From: Paenibacillus ihbetae
GTDB lineage: Bacteria > Bacillota > Bacilli > Paenibacillales > Paenibacillaceae
DNA length: 64,000 bases
Assembly (NCBI RefSeq): GCF_002741055.1
Contig: NZ_CP016809.1
Location: 3,574,501 to 3,638,500 of the forward strand
Direction: 5' to 3'
In this document: positions 17,116 through 25,136 of the stretch, piece after piece
How positions within the stretch are numbered: position 1 is the first letter of the stretch
How the letters are laid out: each line of letters starts with the position of its first letter
Program-made: the position numbers and the translations under genes
Notes under the pieces: model-generated
Databases searched by the model: none
What the model was told of the DNA's origin: nothing
What the model saw: the letters and a program-made list of their open reading frames with translations, nothing else

Positions 17116-18342
17116 TTACGTTGCCGCCGGCCCCTCGCCCGGCGCATCGGCGGCCGGAGCTGCCGGAACCGGTCCAGTCTTGGTCTTGGGCCGCCCGCTC
17201 CAGGACCAATAGGTGCCGATCCGGAGCAGCCTCTCCACGGGACCGCTGCGGAACCGCTTCAGCCACAGCAGACTGCCTACTGCGAGCACCGCATAGATGC
17301 CGATCGCCAACAGCGCCCCTTGCAGCACGCCGAGCTTGCCGAACAAGCCGAGTCCGAATCCGTAGAAGATGAACACGCAGACGACGCTCTGCGTCAAATA
17401 GTTGGTCAGCGACATGCGGCCTACCGCCTCGAATGCCCGGATCACGACCGATTGCCTTGATGAGAAGGCGTATAGCGAAGCAAACAAGTAAATATACCCC
17501 AGAGCCAGCAGCGGGCCGCCAAGCATCATGAAGATGCCGTTCCATTCATGCGTCGTTCCCAGCATTACGCCGGCGGTCTTCAGCGCAAGGCCGACGGGAA
17601 TGAGCAGCGCCCACCGGATATACAGCCGGATTTCCATGGACGGATGAAGGAAGCGTCGCCGTTTGGCCGCCGCCATGCCGAACAGGAACATCGGGGCGCT
17701 CATAAGCGGAGCGATCAGGACCACAAGGAGCATCAGCCAATCCGGCAGGTTGATCGGCATCTCCTCGTTCGACCGAAAATCCATGATTTCACCAAAGCTG
17801 CCGCTGCCGTACACCTCGATTGATTTGGTCACATAGGCTTCCATTCGGGAGGCGTCCTCCGGGGTCGGTTCCATGGAGCCGTATCCAAGGGCCGTCATGA
17901 GGGCCAGCAGAATAATTCCCCAGATGAGCAGCGTCCTCGCCTTGCGTTTCACGAACAGGAGCAGAAAGAAGCCGATTCCCCCATAGAACAATAGAATGTC
18001 GCCTTCCCAAATAAAGGTCGAGTGCAGCAGGCCGAGCCCGATCAGCAGCACCGAGCGGCGGGAGAAGCTGCGTCCGTATTTCAGGCCTTTGGCTGTAAGG
18101 CTCTCCCTCATCATCACCATGCTGTAGCCGAACAGGAAGGTAAAGATCGGCATGAAGCTGCCTTCCACGAATACCTTCAGGATATTGTGGCTGATCGTAT
18201 CCAGCGCGGAGGGCTGGAAGAAATGCAGCTCATCCTTTCCGAACATGCCGTATTGAAAAATAAGCATATTGGCCATCAGAATGCCCGCCAGGCTTAACCC
18301 GCGAATCGCGTCCACGGCCGTTGAACGTTTATGTGTACTCAC
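17116..18342 (-). CDS. DUF418 membrane protein (YeiB-like)
   Basis: A 408-residue protein with about ten membrane helices. It opens with VDAIRGLSLAGILMANM, then FVEGSFMPIFTFLFGYSMVMM, and ends with the DUF418 block VGRMSLTNYLTQSVVCVFIFYGFGLGLFG. The fold is related to acyltransferase-3 proteins, but substrate and role are unknown. The C-terminus is Pro/Ala-rich (KTGPVPAAPAADAPGEGP). The start is GTG at 18342 with AAGAGGTG upstream. It is divergent from the two-component genes, and the shared 141-bp gap holds four TNAAC-like boxes, so the regulator might control it. Confidence 0.85.
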   Translation of the reverse strand: MSTHKRSTAVDAIRGLSLAGILMANMLIFQYGMFGKDELHFFQPSALDTISHNILKVFVEGSFMPIFTFLFGYSMVMMRESLTAKGLKYGRSFSRRSVLLIGLGLLHSTFIWEGDILLFYGGIGFFLLLFVKRKARTLLIWGIILLALMTALGYGSMEPTPEDASRMEAYVTKSIEVYGSGSFGEIMDFRSNEEMPINLPDWLMLLVVLIAPLMSAPMFLFGMAAAKRRRFLHPSMEIRLYIRWALLIPVGLALKTAGVMLGTTHEWNGIFMMLGGPLLALGYIYLFASLYAFSSRQSVVIRAFEAVGRMSLTNYLTQSVVCVFIFYGFGLGLFGKLGVLQGALLAIGIYAVLAVGSLLWLKRFRSGPVERLLRIGTYWSWSGRPKTKTGPVPAAPAADAPGEGPAAT

Positions 18343-18403
18343 ACATCATCACCTCTTAGCCATAAGTATAGCCATTGCACTTGAATATAAAGGAAACGGC
18401 AAC

Positions 18404-18449
18404 CTAACTTTTTCTTAACGCCTGCGGCAATTGTTTAACTCCTGTTAAG
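18404..18449. promoter_or_regulatory. phased TNAAC boxes between divergent promoters
   Basis: CTAAC (18404), TTAAC (18415), TTAAC (18435) and TTAAG (18445) are spaced 11, 20 and 10 bp, on one face of the helix. Direct repeats of this type are how OmpR/PhoB-class regulators bind. The site lies between the DUF418 gene and the response regulator. CATAAT at 18463-18468 could be the -10 box for the regulator. Confidence 0.45.
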
Positions 18450-18483
18450 GTTGCTGTGCTAGCATAATGTACGGGTGAGAATT

Positions 18484-19203
18484 ATGGACAATACACGAAT
18501 TTTAATAGTTGATGATGAGCCTTCGATCGTGAAAATGCTCCAGATGGTGCTGCGCAAAGAAGGCTTCAACCGGATATACACGGCCGCCAGCTGCAAGAAG
18601 GCGCTTCATGAAATCGCTGCGCACGGTGCCGACTTCGTGCTGCTGGACGTCATGCTGCCCGACGGCACGGGCTTTGATCTGTGTCCTCAGCTGCGCGCCT
18701 ACGGTAGTCCGCACATTCTGTTTCTGACGGCCAAGGCTTCGGATCTTGACGTGCTCACCGGCTTTGCCATGGGCGGGGACGATTATGTGACCAAGCCGTT
18801 TAATCCGCTGGAGATTGCGGCCCGGATCAAAGCGCGGCTGCGGCGCGGCGGCATCGGAACGAATGCGGCGGCCGGTCCGGCCGTCATTCGAAGCTCCTGG
18901 GATTTCGGCCGGTTTAAGGTGGATGAGGCTGCCGGCGAGCTGATGGTCCTCGGGGAACCGGTGCCGTGTCCGGCGCAGGTGTTCCAGCTGCTGCTGTATT
19001 TTTGCAAGCATCCCGGCGTCGTCTTCTCCAAATCCCAGCTGTACGAAGCGGTATGGGGCATTGACGGCATGGGCGAGGACAATACCGTGATGGTGCATAT
19101 CCGGCGCATCCGGGAGCGGATCGAGGAGGATCCGAGCAACCCGCAGTATCTGCTTACGGTTCGGGGACTCGGCTATAAACTCGTCAAGGAGAGCGGCCGA
19201 TGA
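18484..19203 (+). CDS. OmpR-family response regulator
   Basis: A 239-residue regulator: receiver domain ~1-118 (IVDDE acidic pocket, LLDVMLPDGTG phosphoacceptor Asp, LTAKAS, YVTKPFNP with the conserved Lys) and a winged-helix DNA-binding domain ~135-235 (LFLL-type core, VFSKSQLYEAVWG, VMVHIRRIRERIEEDP, LTVRGLGYKL). The ATG at 18484 has GGGTGAG upstream; an in-frame GTG at 18475 is less likely. Its stop overlaps the kinase ATG in an ATGA junction, so the two are translationally coupled. Its regulon is unknown. Candidate sites lie just upstream. Confidence 0.93.
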   Translation: MDNTRILIVDDEPSIVKMLQMVLRKEGFNRIYTAASCKKALHEIAAHGADFVLLDVMLPDGTGFDLCPQLRAYGSPHILFLTAKASDLDVLTGFAMGGDDYVTKPFNPLEIAARIKARLRRGGIGTNAAAGPAVIRSSWDFGRFKVDEAAGELMVLGEPVPCPAQVFQLLLYFCKHPGVVFSKSQLYEAVWGIDGMGEDNTVMVHIRRIRERIEEDPSNPQYLLTVRGLGYKLVKESGR

Positions 19204-21017
19204 GACTGCGAAGAAGGCTTGCCTTTCATTTTACCTATCAATTGATTGCATTCTCGGCGTTCATGTTCTGTTTTATTATCGTGCTGATGTTTATCCTTAT
19301 CAGCCATATCAGCAACGAGGAGATTAAGCGGAATTTCCCGGCAGGGGTGCTGGACAGCATCGTCGGGGAGACGATTACGGAGAAGGGAAGCGTTCAGCTG
19401 GAGGAGCACTGGAAGGTGCTGCTGCAGGAGAGGGGCATGTGGCTTCAGGTCGTCGACATGGAAGGGAACGTCATCCATTCCACGAATACGCCTTCGGATG
19501 TTCCAAGCCAGTACTCCGTCAGCACGCTGCTGGCCATTAAGGAAGAGCGGAGGCTCGGCAATTATACGATGGACTGGCAGATGGACCTGTTCTACGAAGA
19601 ACCGCTCTTGTTCCTGGCGGGGCGGGTTGATGAGGGCTCGGACCAGCTTCTGGACTGGGTGGCCGCTTATGAGAAGAACGGGCTTATCGACCCTGAATTT
19701 GAAAGGGAGCTGCAAGGGAAGCTTGGCGGCGCAGGCGGCTACCTCCATATCATTGACGGGGAAGGCCGCATCGTCCAGTCGCTCGGGGAAGGCGCAGGGG
19801 ACAAGTCCGAGTACCACCCGCTGGAGATCATCGCCATGCAGGAGCAGCCGGGTACTTATTCGACGCATATTGCCGTATATCGGGACAAGATCAGCGGCAA
19901 TACCTGGATCTACCATACCCCGCAGGATGAAGCGCTGGGGAAACGGCCGATGATGACCGAGCTGATTCGCATCGCCCTGTGGGCGATGCTGAGCGTGCTG
20001 CTTCTCTCGCTCGCCATTGCGATCTGGCACGGTTACCGATACAGCCGCCCGCTGCTGCTCTTCACCGGCTGGTTCGAGCGAATGGGCAGCGGAGCTTATG
20101 AAGAGGTGCTGACGCCGAAAGACCGCAAACGGGTCTTCCGCAAGAACGGCAAGCTTCGCATGCGATATAAGCTGTACAAGGAAGTAATCCATTCCTTTTA
20201 CCGGATGGCCGAGCAGCTGGCAGAGGCTGAACGGGAACGCGAACGTCTGGAACGGAACCGGGAGGAATGGATGTCGGGGATATCGCATGATCTGCGCACC
20301 CCGCTCTCCTCCATTCAGGGCTACGGTTACATGCTGGAAAGCGCTCCGAATGATTGGAGTGCGGAGGAGCTGCGGGAGATGGGCACCGTCATCCGGGAAA
20401 AAGGAGATTATATGCTGGAACTGATCGACGATTTCTCGCTCGTGTTCCGCCTCAAGAGCACGATCCGCCCGCAGGAGCTGATCCCGCTTGATCTGAATGA
20501 GCTGGTCCGCCGCTGTGTGCTGAAATACGTGAACGATGCCACGCTGAATGAAGCGACCTTTACCTATATTGGCGGGGAAACGCCGCTGCTCGTAAACGGT
20601 AATGCGAAGTGGCTGCAGCGCCTCATGGATAACCTGATTATCAATGCGGTCAAGCATAATCCGGAAGGGGTCAAGATCGAGGTGCGGGTCGAGAGCCGGC
20701 CTGGCGGTGCCGCAATCATTGTCGCGGATCAAGGCATCGGCATGGACGAGGAGACGAAGGCTAACCTGTTCGAGCGGTATTACCGCGGAACGAACACGGA
20801 GGAAAGCGTGGACGGCTCGGGTCTCGGGATGAGCATTGCGAAGGCCATCGTGGAGGCCCATGCAGGCAAGGTAGGCATCTGGTCCGAGCTGGGTCGGGGC
20901 ACGACGATCACCGTACTGCTGCCCGAGGCTGGGCAGGGAGACGGTGAGCCGTCCGTTGCCCGGCAAGGATTCGAGCGAGAAATGATAGCGGGCTCCGGTA
21001 AAGAACGAGCTCTATAG
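19200..21017 (+). CDS. sensor histidine kinase
   Basis: A 605-residue kinase. One membrane helix (~13-37), a ~220-residue extracytoplasmic domain, a second helix (ALWAMLSVLLLSLAIAIW, ~260-280), a HAMP-like linker and the kinase core. The H box is GISHDLRTPLSSIQGY, the N box LIINAVKHN, G1 ADQGIGMD, and G2 GSGLGMSIAK. Phosphorylated on the H-box His, it passes phosphate to the co-encoded OmpR-type partner. The sensor domain resembles no family I can name. The following 140 bp carry no clear terminator, so the MFS gene might be partly co-transcribed. Confidence 0.93.
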   Translation: MRLRRRLAFHFTYQLIAFSAFMFCFIIVLMFILISHISNEEIKRNFPAGVLDSIVGETITEKGSVQLEEHWKVLLQERGMWLQVVDMEGNVIHSTNTPSDVPSQYSVSTLLAIKEERRLGNYTMDWQMDLFYEEPLLFLAGRVDEGSDQLLDWVAAYEKNGLIDPEFERELQGKLGGAGGYLHIIDGEGRIVQSLGEGAGDKSEYHPLEIIAMQEQPGTYSTHIAVYRDKISGNTWIYHTPQDEALGKRPMMTELIRIALWAMLSVLLLSLAIAIWHGYRYSRPLLLFTGWFERMGSGAYEEVLTPKDRKRVFRKNGKLRMRYKLYKEVIHSFYRMAEQLAEAERERERLERNREEWMSGISHDLRTPLSSIQGYGYMLESAPNDWSAEELREMGTVIREKGDYMLELIDDFSLVFRLKSTIRPQELIPLDLNELVRRCVLKYVNDATLNEATFTYIGGETPLLVNGNAKWLQRLMDNLIINAVKHNPEGVKIEVRVESRPGGAAIIVADQGIGMDEETKANLFERYYRGTNTEESVDGSGLGMSIAKAIVEAHAGKVGIWSELGRGTTITVLLPEAGQGDGEPSVARQGFEREMIAGSGKERAL

Positions 21018-21157
21018 TCCTGCACGCCCGAATGCTTTAGGCTGCGGTCTCTCGGCCGGGCAGCTGCAAAAAAAACCGCCCGCAACGATCCTTGGTACGC
21101 TATAATAACCTGGAAAATGATTTCATTTGCCTACTATCTATCGACCGGAGGACATCC

Positions 21158-22402
21158 ATGGGCTCAACTTCTGTTCGGCAATTAACCGGTAATGCCAGGG
21201 GCTGTCTCGTCTATGAACCGCTGTTCCTGATTCCCTACAGCATGTTTGCGACGTACAGCTCCATCTTTATGTATCAGCTTGGCGTAACCGAGACGGGAAT
21301 CGGCTGGATCACCTCGATCGGCCTGTTCGTTCAAGTGCTATCCTCGTTTCTTAGCGGATATCTTACGGACCGGATGGGCCGCAAGCGTGCGCTGCTCTAC
21401 TTCGACGTGCTCAGCTGGAGTATTGCTACGCTGCTATGGGCCGTCTCGCAAAACTTCTGGTTCTTTGTCATCGCGGCTATCGTCAACGGGTTTCAAAAAG
21501 TGCCGCATACGGCATTCTATTGCCTGCTTGTTGAAGACACGGCCCCCAAGGAGCGGACCTATGTGTTCACGCTGCTTCAGCTGATCAGCGTCGTCGGAGG
21601 CTTGTTTGCTCCGATCGGGGGATTGCTGGTGCATTACTTCTCCCTGGTGCCGGGGGTGCGGATCATGTTCGTGCTGGCCTGTATCCTGATGACGATTCAA
21701 TTCATCGGCAGACACTATGCGACCCGGGAGACGGAGATCGGCTACCGCAAGATGAGGGAGACAAAGTCCATGAGTCTGCGCGAGGGCATGGTTGACTATA
21801 TATCCGTCATGAAGGGCATGCTGAAAAGCCCGCTTCTGCTGATCATCTTCGGCGTTTATATTCTGTTTAACTTTCAGATGACCGTAAAGACGACCTATGT
21901 CTCTATTTTTATGGTGGAATATTTGCATCTGGGCAGCGGATTGATTTCCGTCTTTCCGGCATTCTCCTCCATCATCATGCTGATGTTCATGAGATGGATC
22001 ATGCCGCGGATCAGCGAGTCCAAAGTGAACCGCACGATGGTCTGGGGATTCATCATTTCGGTGCTGGCGAACGTGGTTCTCGTCATCGCCCCGGAGGGCG
22101 ACCTTGTGGTGCTGAGCGTAAGCACGATCATCGCGGCGGTTGGAACGGTGATGACTTATCCGTATCTTGAAACGGCGGTTGCGAATGCCATTGATGACGA
22201 TAACCGGGCCAAAATATTCGCGCTGCTCCAGGTGCTTATCCTGATCGTGATTACGCCGTCCGGCGTGATCGGAGGCTGGGCTTATGGCATCGATCCCCGT
22301 ATTCCGTTCCTGCTTGTTGCGGGGGCGTTTGCCGTCAGCATTCCGCTGATGATGCTGTACGCCAAAAAGGTAACAAAGGCTCCAACCGAAGTCAGCCTGT
22401 AA
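21158..22402 (+). CDS. MFS transporter
   Basis: A 414-residue carrier with about 12 membrane helices. The loop between helices 2 and 3 reads GYLTDRMGRKRA, the MFS motif A. The substrate cannot be told; drug efflux is common in this size class. The ATG at 21158 has CCGGAGG 6 bases upstream and is preferred over a further in-frame start at 21092. A TATAAT at 21101-21106 without a good -35 could be its promoter. A weak hairpin (GCCGCCA/TGGCGGC, 22441-22460) follows it. Confidence 0.85.
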   Translation: MGSTSVRQLTGNARGCLVYEPLFLIPYSMFATYSSIFMYQLGVTETGIGWITSIGLFVQVLSSFLSGYLTDRMGRKRALLYFDVLSWSIATLLWAVSQNFWFFVIAAIVNGFQKVPHTAFYCLLVEDTAPKERTYVFTLLQLISVVGGLFAPIGGLLVHYFSLVPGVRIMFVLACILMTIQFIGRHYATRETEIGYRKMRETKSMSLREGMVDYISVMKGMLKSPLLLIIFGVYILFNFQMTVKTTYVSIFMVEYLHLGSGLISVFPAFSSIIMLMFMRWIMPRISESKVNRTMVWGFIISVLANVVLVIAPEGDLVVLSVSTIIAAVGTVMTYPYLETAVANAIDDDNRAKIFALLQVLILIVITPSGVIGGWAYGIDPRIPFLLVAGAFAVSIPLMMLYAKKVTKAPTEVSL

Positions 22403-22500
22403 TACAGGGGTGCTTCGTTCGGTACATAGGCTCCTGGCTTGCCGCCATGATATTGGCGGCATCCTGGTATTTCCTAAAGAGGCCGGTTCCTTCCTGTCAC

Positions 22501-22528
22501 TTGACTTCTTGGACAGGAGGATTATAAT
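22501..22528 (+). promoter_or_regulatory. sigma-A promoter of the riboswitch-ade transcript
   Basis: TTGACT at 22501-22506, a 16-base spacer and TATAAT at 22523-22528. It is about 50 bp upstream of the purine aptamer. Confidence 0.75.
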
Positions 22529-22577
22529 TCTAACAACAAATGAGTAGAATTGAATAGGGTAAAGGTCTTAGCAGCAA

Positions 22578-22655
22578 ATCTTGATGTATATGCCGGGGAA
22601 TAGGGCCCAGGCGTCTCTACCAGGTTACCGTAAATGACTTGACTACATAAAAGAT
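22578..22655 (+). ncRNA. purine riboswitch aptamer (guanine class)
   Basis: P1 is ATCTT-G-ATGTA (22578-22588) with TACAT-AA-AAGAT (22644-22655). P2 is GCCGGGG with CCCAGGC (one mismatch) and loop AATAGGG. J2/3 reads GTCTCTACC. P3 is CAGGT with ACTTG and loop TACCGTAAATG, which keeps the conserved ACCGTAAA. The base before UA in J3/1 is C (GACTA), which in this family selects guanine or hypoxanthine; adenine aptamers have U (GATTA). It lies upstream of adenine deaminase. Confidence 0.88.
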
Positions 22656-22843
22656 GAGAATAGGACAGCCCGAGCTTTGAAGGGAATCGCGAGGCATGGC
22701 GGTACCCGGGTACGCATGGCGTTTCACGTATTCGTCCGAGTGGGCCCGGCGGAAGGTCTAATCCGGAATCAGCGGCAATATCGCGCGAGCGCAGCAGATA
22801 AGCAAGGGACTTCCTCATCTTGATGAATTCAATCTTTAGGCAT

Positions 22844-22873
22844 CCCGGGCAGGTACGCTGTCCGGGTTGTTTT
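22844..22873 (+). terminator. leader terminator upstream of ade
   Basis: CCCGGGCAG and CTGTCCGGG form a 9-bp stem (one G-U) with a GTACG loop, followed by TTGTTTT. It is ~190 bases past the aptamer and ~140 before the ade start, so it may be the off-switch. CTCATCTT at 22814-22821 is complementary to the P1 3' side and what follows it (22651-22658) and could form the competing pairing. The 613-bp gap 22403-23015 holds no gene, only these RNA elements. Confidence 0.65.
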
Positions 22874-23015
22874 GCGTTCCGGCAGCGCAGGGGGATCGTA
22901 TTGATCTAAACCATGGGCCCCTCCCTCCATGCGTGAAAAACCGCGATGAAGGGCATCATCAAACTCACTGCGCAGAAATATCCAATCAGCAAAAAAAGGG
23001 GAGCGTGCAATCATC

Positions 23016-24821
23016 ATGAGTTCAAGCAGAAGATATAAACGATACGAGGTCAGCCGGCAGCTGGGACAGGTTGCTCTAGGGCAGTCGCCAGCCGAGCTGG
23101 TGATCAAGAACGGCACGCTGGTCAACGTATTTACGGGCGAGCTTCAAGCAAATATGGACGTGGCCGTTGCAGCCGGGCGCATTGCCTATATCGGCAATGC
23201 GGATCATACCATCGGCGAGGGCACGAAGGTGATTGATGCCAAAGGGCGGTATATTACGCCGGGACTGCTTGATGGCCATATGCATGTCGAATCCACGATG
23301 CTGACGGTGACCGAATTTGCCAAGGCAGCCATCGTAAGCGGAACGACCGGAATCTATATGGACCCGCACGAGATTGCCAACGTATTCGGTATGGAAGGCG
23401 TGCGCTGGATGCATGAAGAGGGTCAACAGCTGCCGCTGAAGGTGTTCACGACCATTCCTTCCTGTGTTCCCGCAACATTCGATTTGGAGGATGGCGGCGC
23501 CCAGCTTGGCGTATCCGATATCGAAGAGGGGCTGACCTGGCCGGGCACGGCAGGCCTCGGTGAAGTGATGAACTTCCCAGGCGTCGTGCACGGCGATCCG
23601 ACGATGATCGGAGAGATTGAAGCTACGCTGCGTGCTGGCAAGACGGTAACCGGACATTTTCCGGCGGAGGATGACCGGATGCTTCAAGCTTATTTGGCTA
23701 CAGGGGTCAGCTCCGACCACGAGACGGTGACGCGGGAGCAGGCGCTGGAGAAGGTTCGGCTCGGGATGCATCTGATGATTCGCGAGGGATCGGCCTGGCA
23801 GGACATCAAGGAAGTCATCAAGGTGGTGACCGAGGACAAGGTGCGTACGGACAATATGTCGCTCATTACCGACGATGTATATCCGCAGACACTGGTCCGT
23901 CTCGGCCACATGAACCATATCGTACGGCGGGCGATGGAAGAAGGGGTTGACCCCGTAACCGCGATTCAACTGGGAACGATCAACGTGGCTCGCTATTTCG
24001 GAATGGAGCTGGACCTCGGCAGCCTCTCCCCGGGAAAATCGGCGGACATCCTGCTCATTGACGATTTGAACCGCATGGTTCCGTCGGTCGTCATTGCCGA
24101 TGGCGAGGTCGTTGCGGAGAACGGCCGCCTTGTGGTGGAGTTTCCGTCCTACCAATACCCGGAGAAGGCTTATCAATCGGTGCGTCTTGCCCGGGCCCTC
24201 GCTCCGGAGGATTTCCTGCTCCGCAGCAAAACCGACTCGGCGGCGCGAACGGAAGTCAATGTCGTACGCGTCATTGAGAACAGTGCCCGCACGGCAAAAA
24301 TGACGGCGGTTCTCCCGGTGGTGGACGGAATCATCCGGCCGGATCTGGAGCAGGACGTTGTGCAGCTTGCCTGCATCGAGCGTCACCGCGGAACCGGGCA
24401 AATCTCGCTCGGGTTCGCTAGCGGCTTTGGTCTGAAGGCGGGTGCGGTCGCCTCGACCGTGGCCCATGACAGCCACAACCTGCTGGTGATGGGCACGAAT
24501 GTGGACGATATGGCCTTTGCCGCCAATGAGCTGGCGGCTTGCGGCGGCGGCATGATCGTCGTCCGGGACGGGAAGGTGCTGGCGAAGGTGGCTATGCCGA
24601 TCGCAGGCCTCCTGGCTGACCGCCCGGTGGAAGTCGTGGCCGAGGAAGTGGCGGCGCTGGAGGATGCCTGGAGGGAGCTCGGCTGCTTCATTAACGCGCC
24701 GTTCATGACCTTCTCCCTCATTGCGCTCCCGGTCATTCCGGAAATCCGCATCACGAACCGCGGGATTGCCGACGTCACGGAGTTTAAGCTGATCGAAACC
24801 GAGATAGGTCCGGTTCAATAA
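23016..24821 (+). CDS. ade: adenine deaminase
   Basis: A 601-residue amidohydrolase of the Ade family. The N-terminal DLVI-like segment AELVIKNGTLVNVFTGE is followed by the metal site DGHMHVEST, the loop YMDPHEIANVFG, GHFPAED, and DDVYPQTLVRLGHMNHIVRRA. The C-terminal domain has VAHDSHNLLVMG and AACGGGMIVVRDGKV, all typical. It deaminates adenine to hypoxanthine for purine salvage. GGGGAG lies 11 bases before the ATG. It sits alone behind a promoter, purine aptamer and terminator, so control by purine binding is likely. Confidence 0.95.
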   Translation: MSSSRRYKRYEVSRQLGQVALGQSPAELVIKNGTLVNVFTGELQANMDVAVAAGRIAYIGNADHTIGEGTKVIDAKGRYITPGLLDGHMHVESTMLTVTEFAKAAIVSGTTGIYMDPHEIANVFGMEGVRWMHEEGQQLPLKVFTTIPSCVPATFDLEDGGAQLGVSDIEEGLTWPGTAGLGEVMNFPGVVHGDPTMIGEIEATLRAGKTVTGHFPAEDDRMLQAYLATGVSSDHETVTREQALEKVRLGMHLMIREGSAWQDIKEVIKVVTEDKVRTDNMSLITDDVYPQTLVRLGHMNHIVRRAMEEGVDPVTAIQLGTINVARYFGMELDLGSLSPGKSADILLIDDLNRMVPSVVIADGEVVAENGRLVVEFPSYQYPEKAYQSVRLARALAPEDFLLRSKTDSAARTEVNVVRVIENSARTAKMTAVLPVVDGIIRPDLEQDVVQLACIERHRGTGQISLGFASGFGLKAGAVASTVAHDSHNLLVMGTNVDDMAFAANELAACGGGMIVVRDGKVLAKVAMPIAGLLADRPVEVVAEEVAALEDAWRELGCFINAPFMTFSLIALPVIPEIRITNRGIADVTEFKLIETEIGPVQ

Positions 24822-24938
24822 ATTGTACAAGCTAATGCAATGATTTGCATGCCGGCACCGTACGAGCAATAACGACGAGGGTCGTACAGCATGATCAGGT
24901 ACGCCGCGCGCCTGAGAGGCATGCGGTATAGCATACAA

Positions 24939-24976
24939 GGGGCAGGCTCGCCAGGGATGGCGGCCTGTCCTTTTTA
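24939..24976 (+). terminator. terminator of ade
   Basis: GGGGCAGGC, an inner CGCC/GGCG pairing, and GCCTGTCC form a long stem followed by TTTTT. It is ~120 bp past the ade stop. The 315-bp gap 24822-25136 otherwise holds the cyd operators. Confidence 0.85.
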
Positions 24977-24987
24977 GGTTCGGGACT

Positions 24988-25005
24988 TCGTGATTTTTGT
25001 CACAA
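24988..25005. promoter_or_regulatory. Rex/Fnr-like operator 1 of cydABCD
   Basis: TCGTGATTTTTGTCACAA is an imperfect inverted repeat of the TTGTGA-TCACAA type. It starts 52 bp, five helical turns, before operator 2. Confidence 0.5.
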
Positions 25006-25039
25006 ATTTATAACTTTTTATCCGTTTTTGGCCTCGATA

Positions 25040-25057
25040 TTGTGATGTTTATCACAA
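25040..25057. promoter_or_regulatory. Rex/Fnr-like operator 2 of cydABCD
   Basis: TTGTGATGTTTATCACAA is a perfect inverted repeat with 7-bp arms and a 4-bp centre. It is close to the Rex consensus TTGTGAA-N4-TTCACAA and also fits the TGTGA-N6-TCACA sites of Bacillus Fnr. Both are redox or oxygen regulators of cydABCD in relatives. It lies 80 bp before the cydA start. Confidence 0.7.
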
Positions 25058-25136
25058 TCCTTCCTGCTCCAGTCTGCGACAATACCAAAAGAATCAAATT
25101 TAAAATGATGACGTGAGCTAAAGGAAGGGGTATGTT

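Noticed and set aside
19173..20966. A 597-codon minus-strand ORF opposite the histidine kinase
   Set aside because: Shadow of a GC-rich gene; the plus frame carries all kinase motifs.
23076..24938. A 620-codon minus-strand ORF opposite ade
   Set aside because: Shadow frame with no domain; the plus frame is a complete adenine deaminase.
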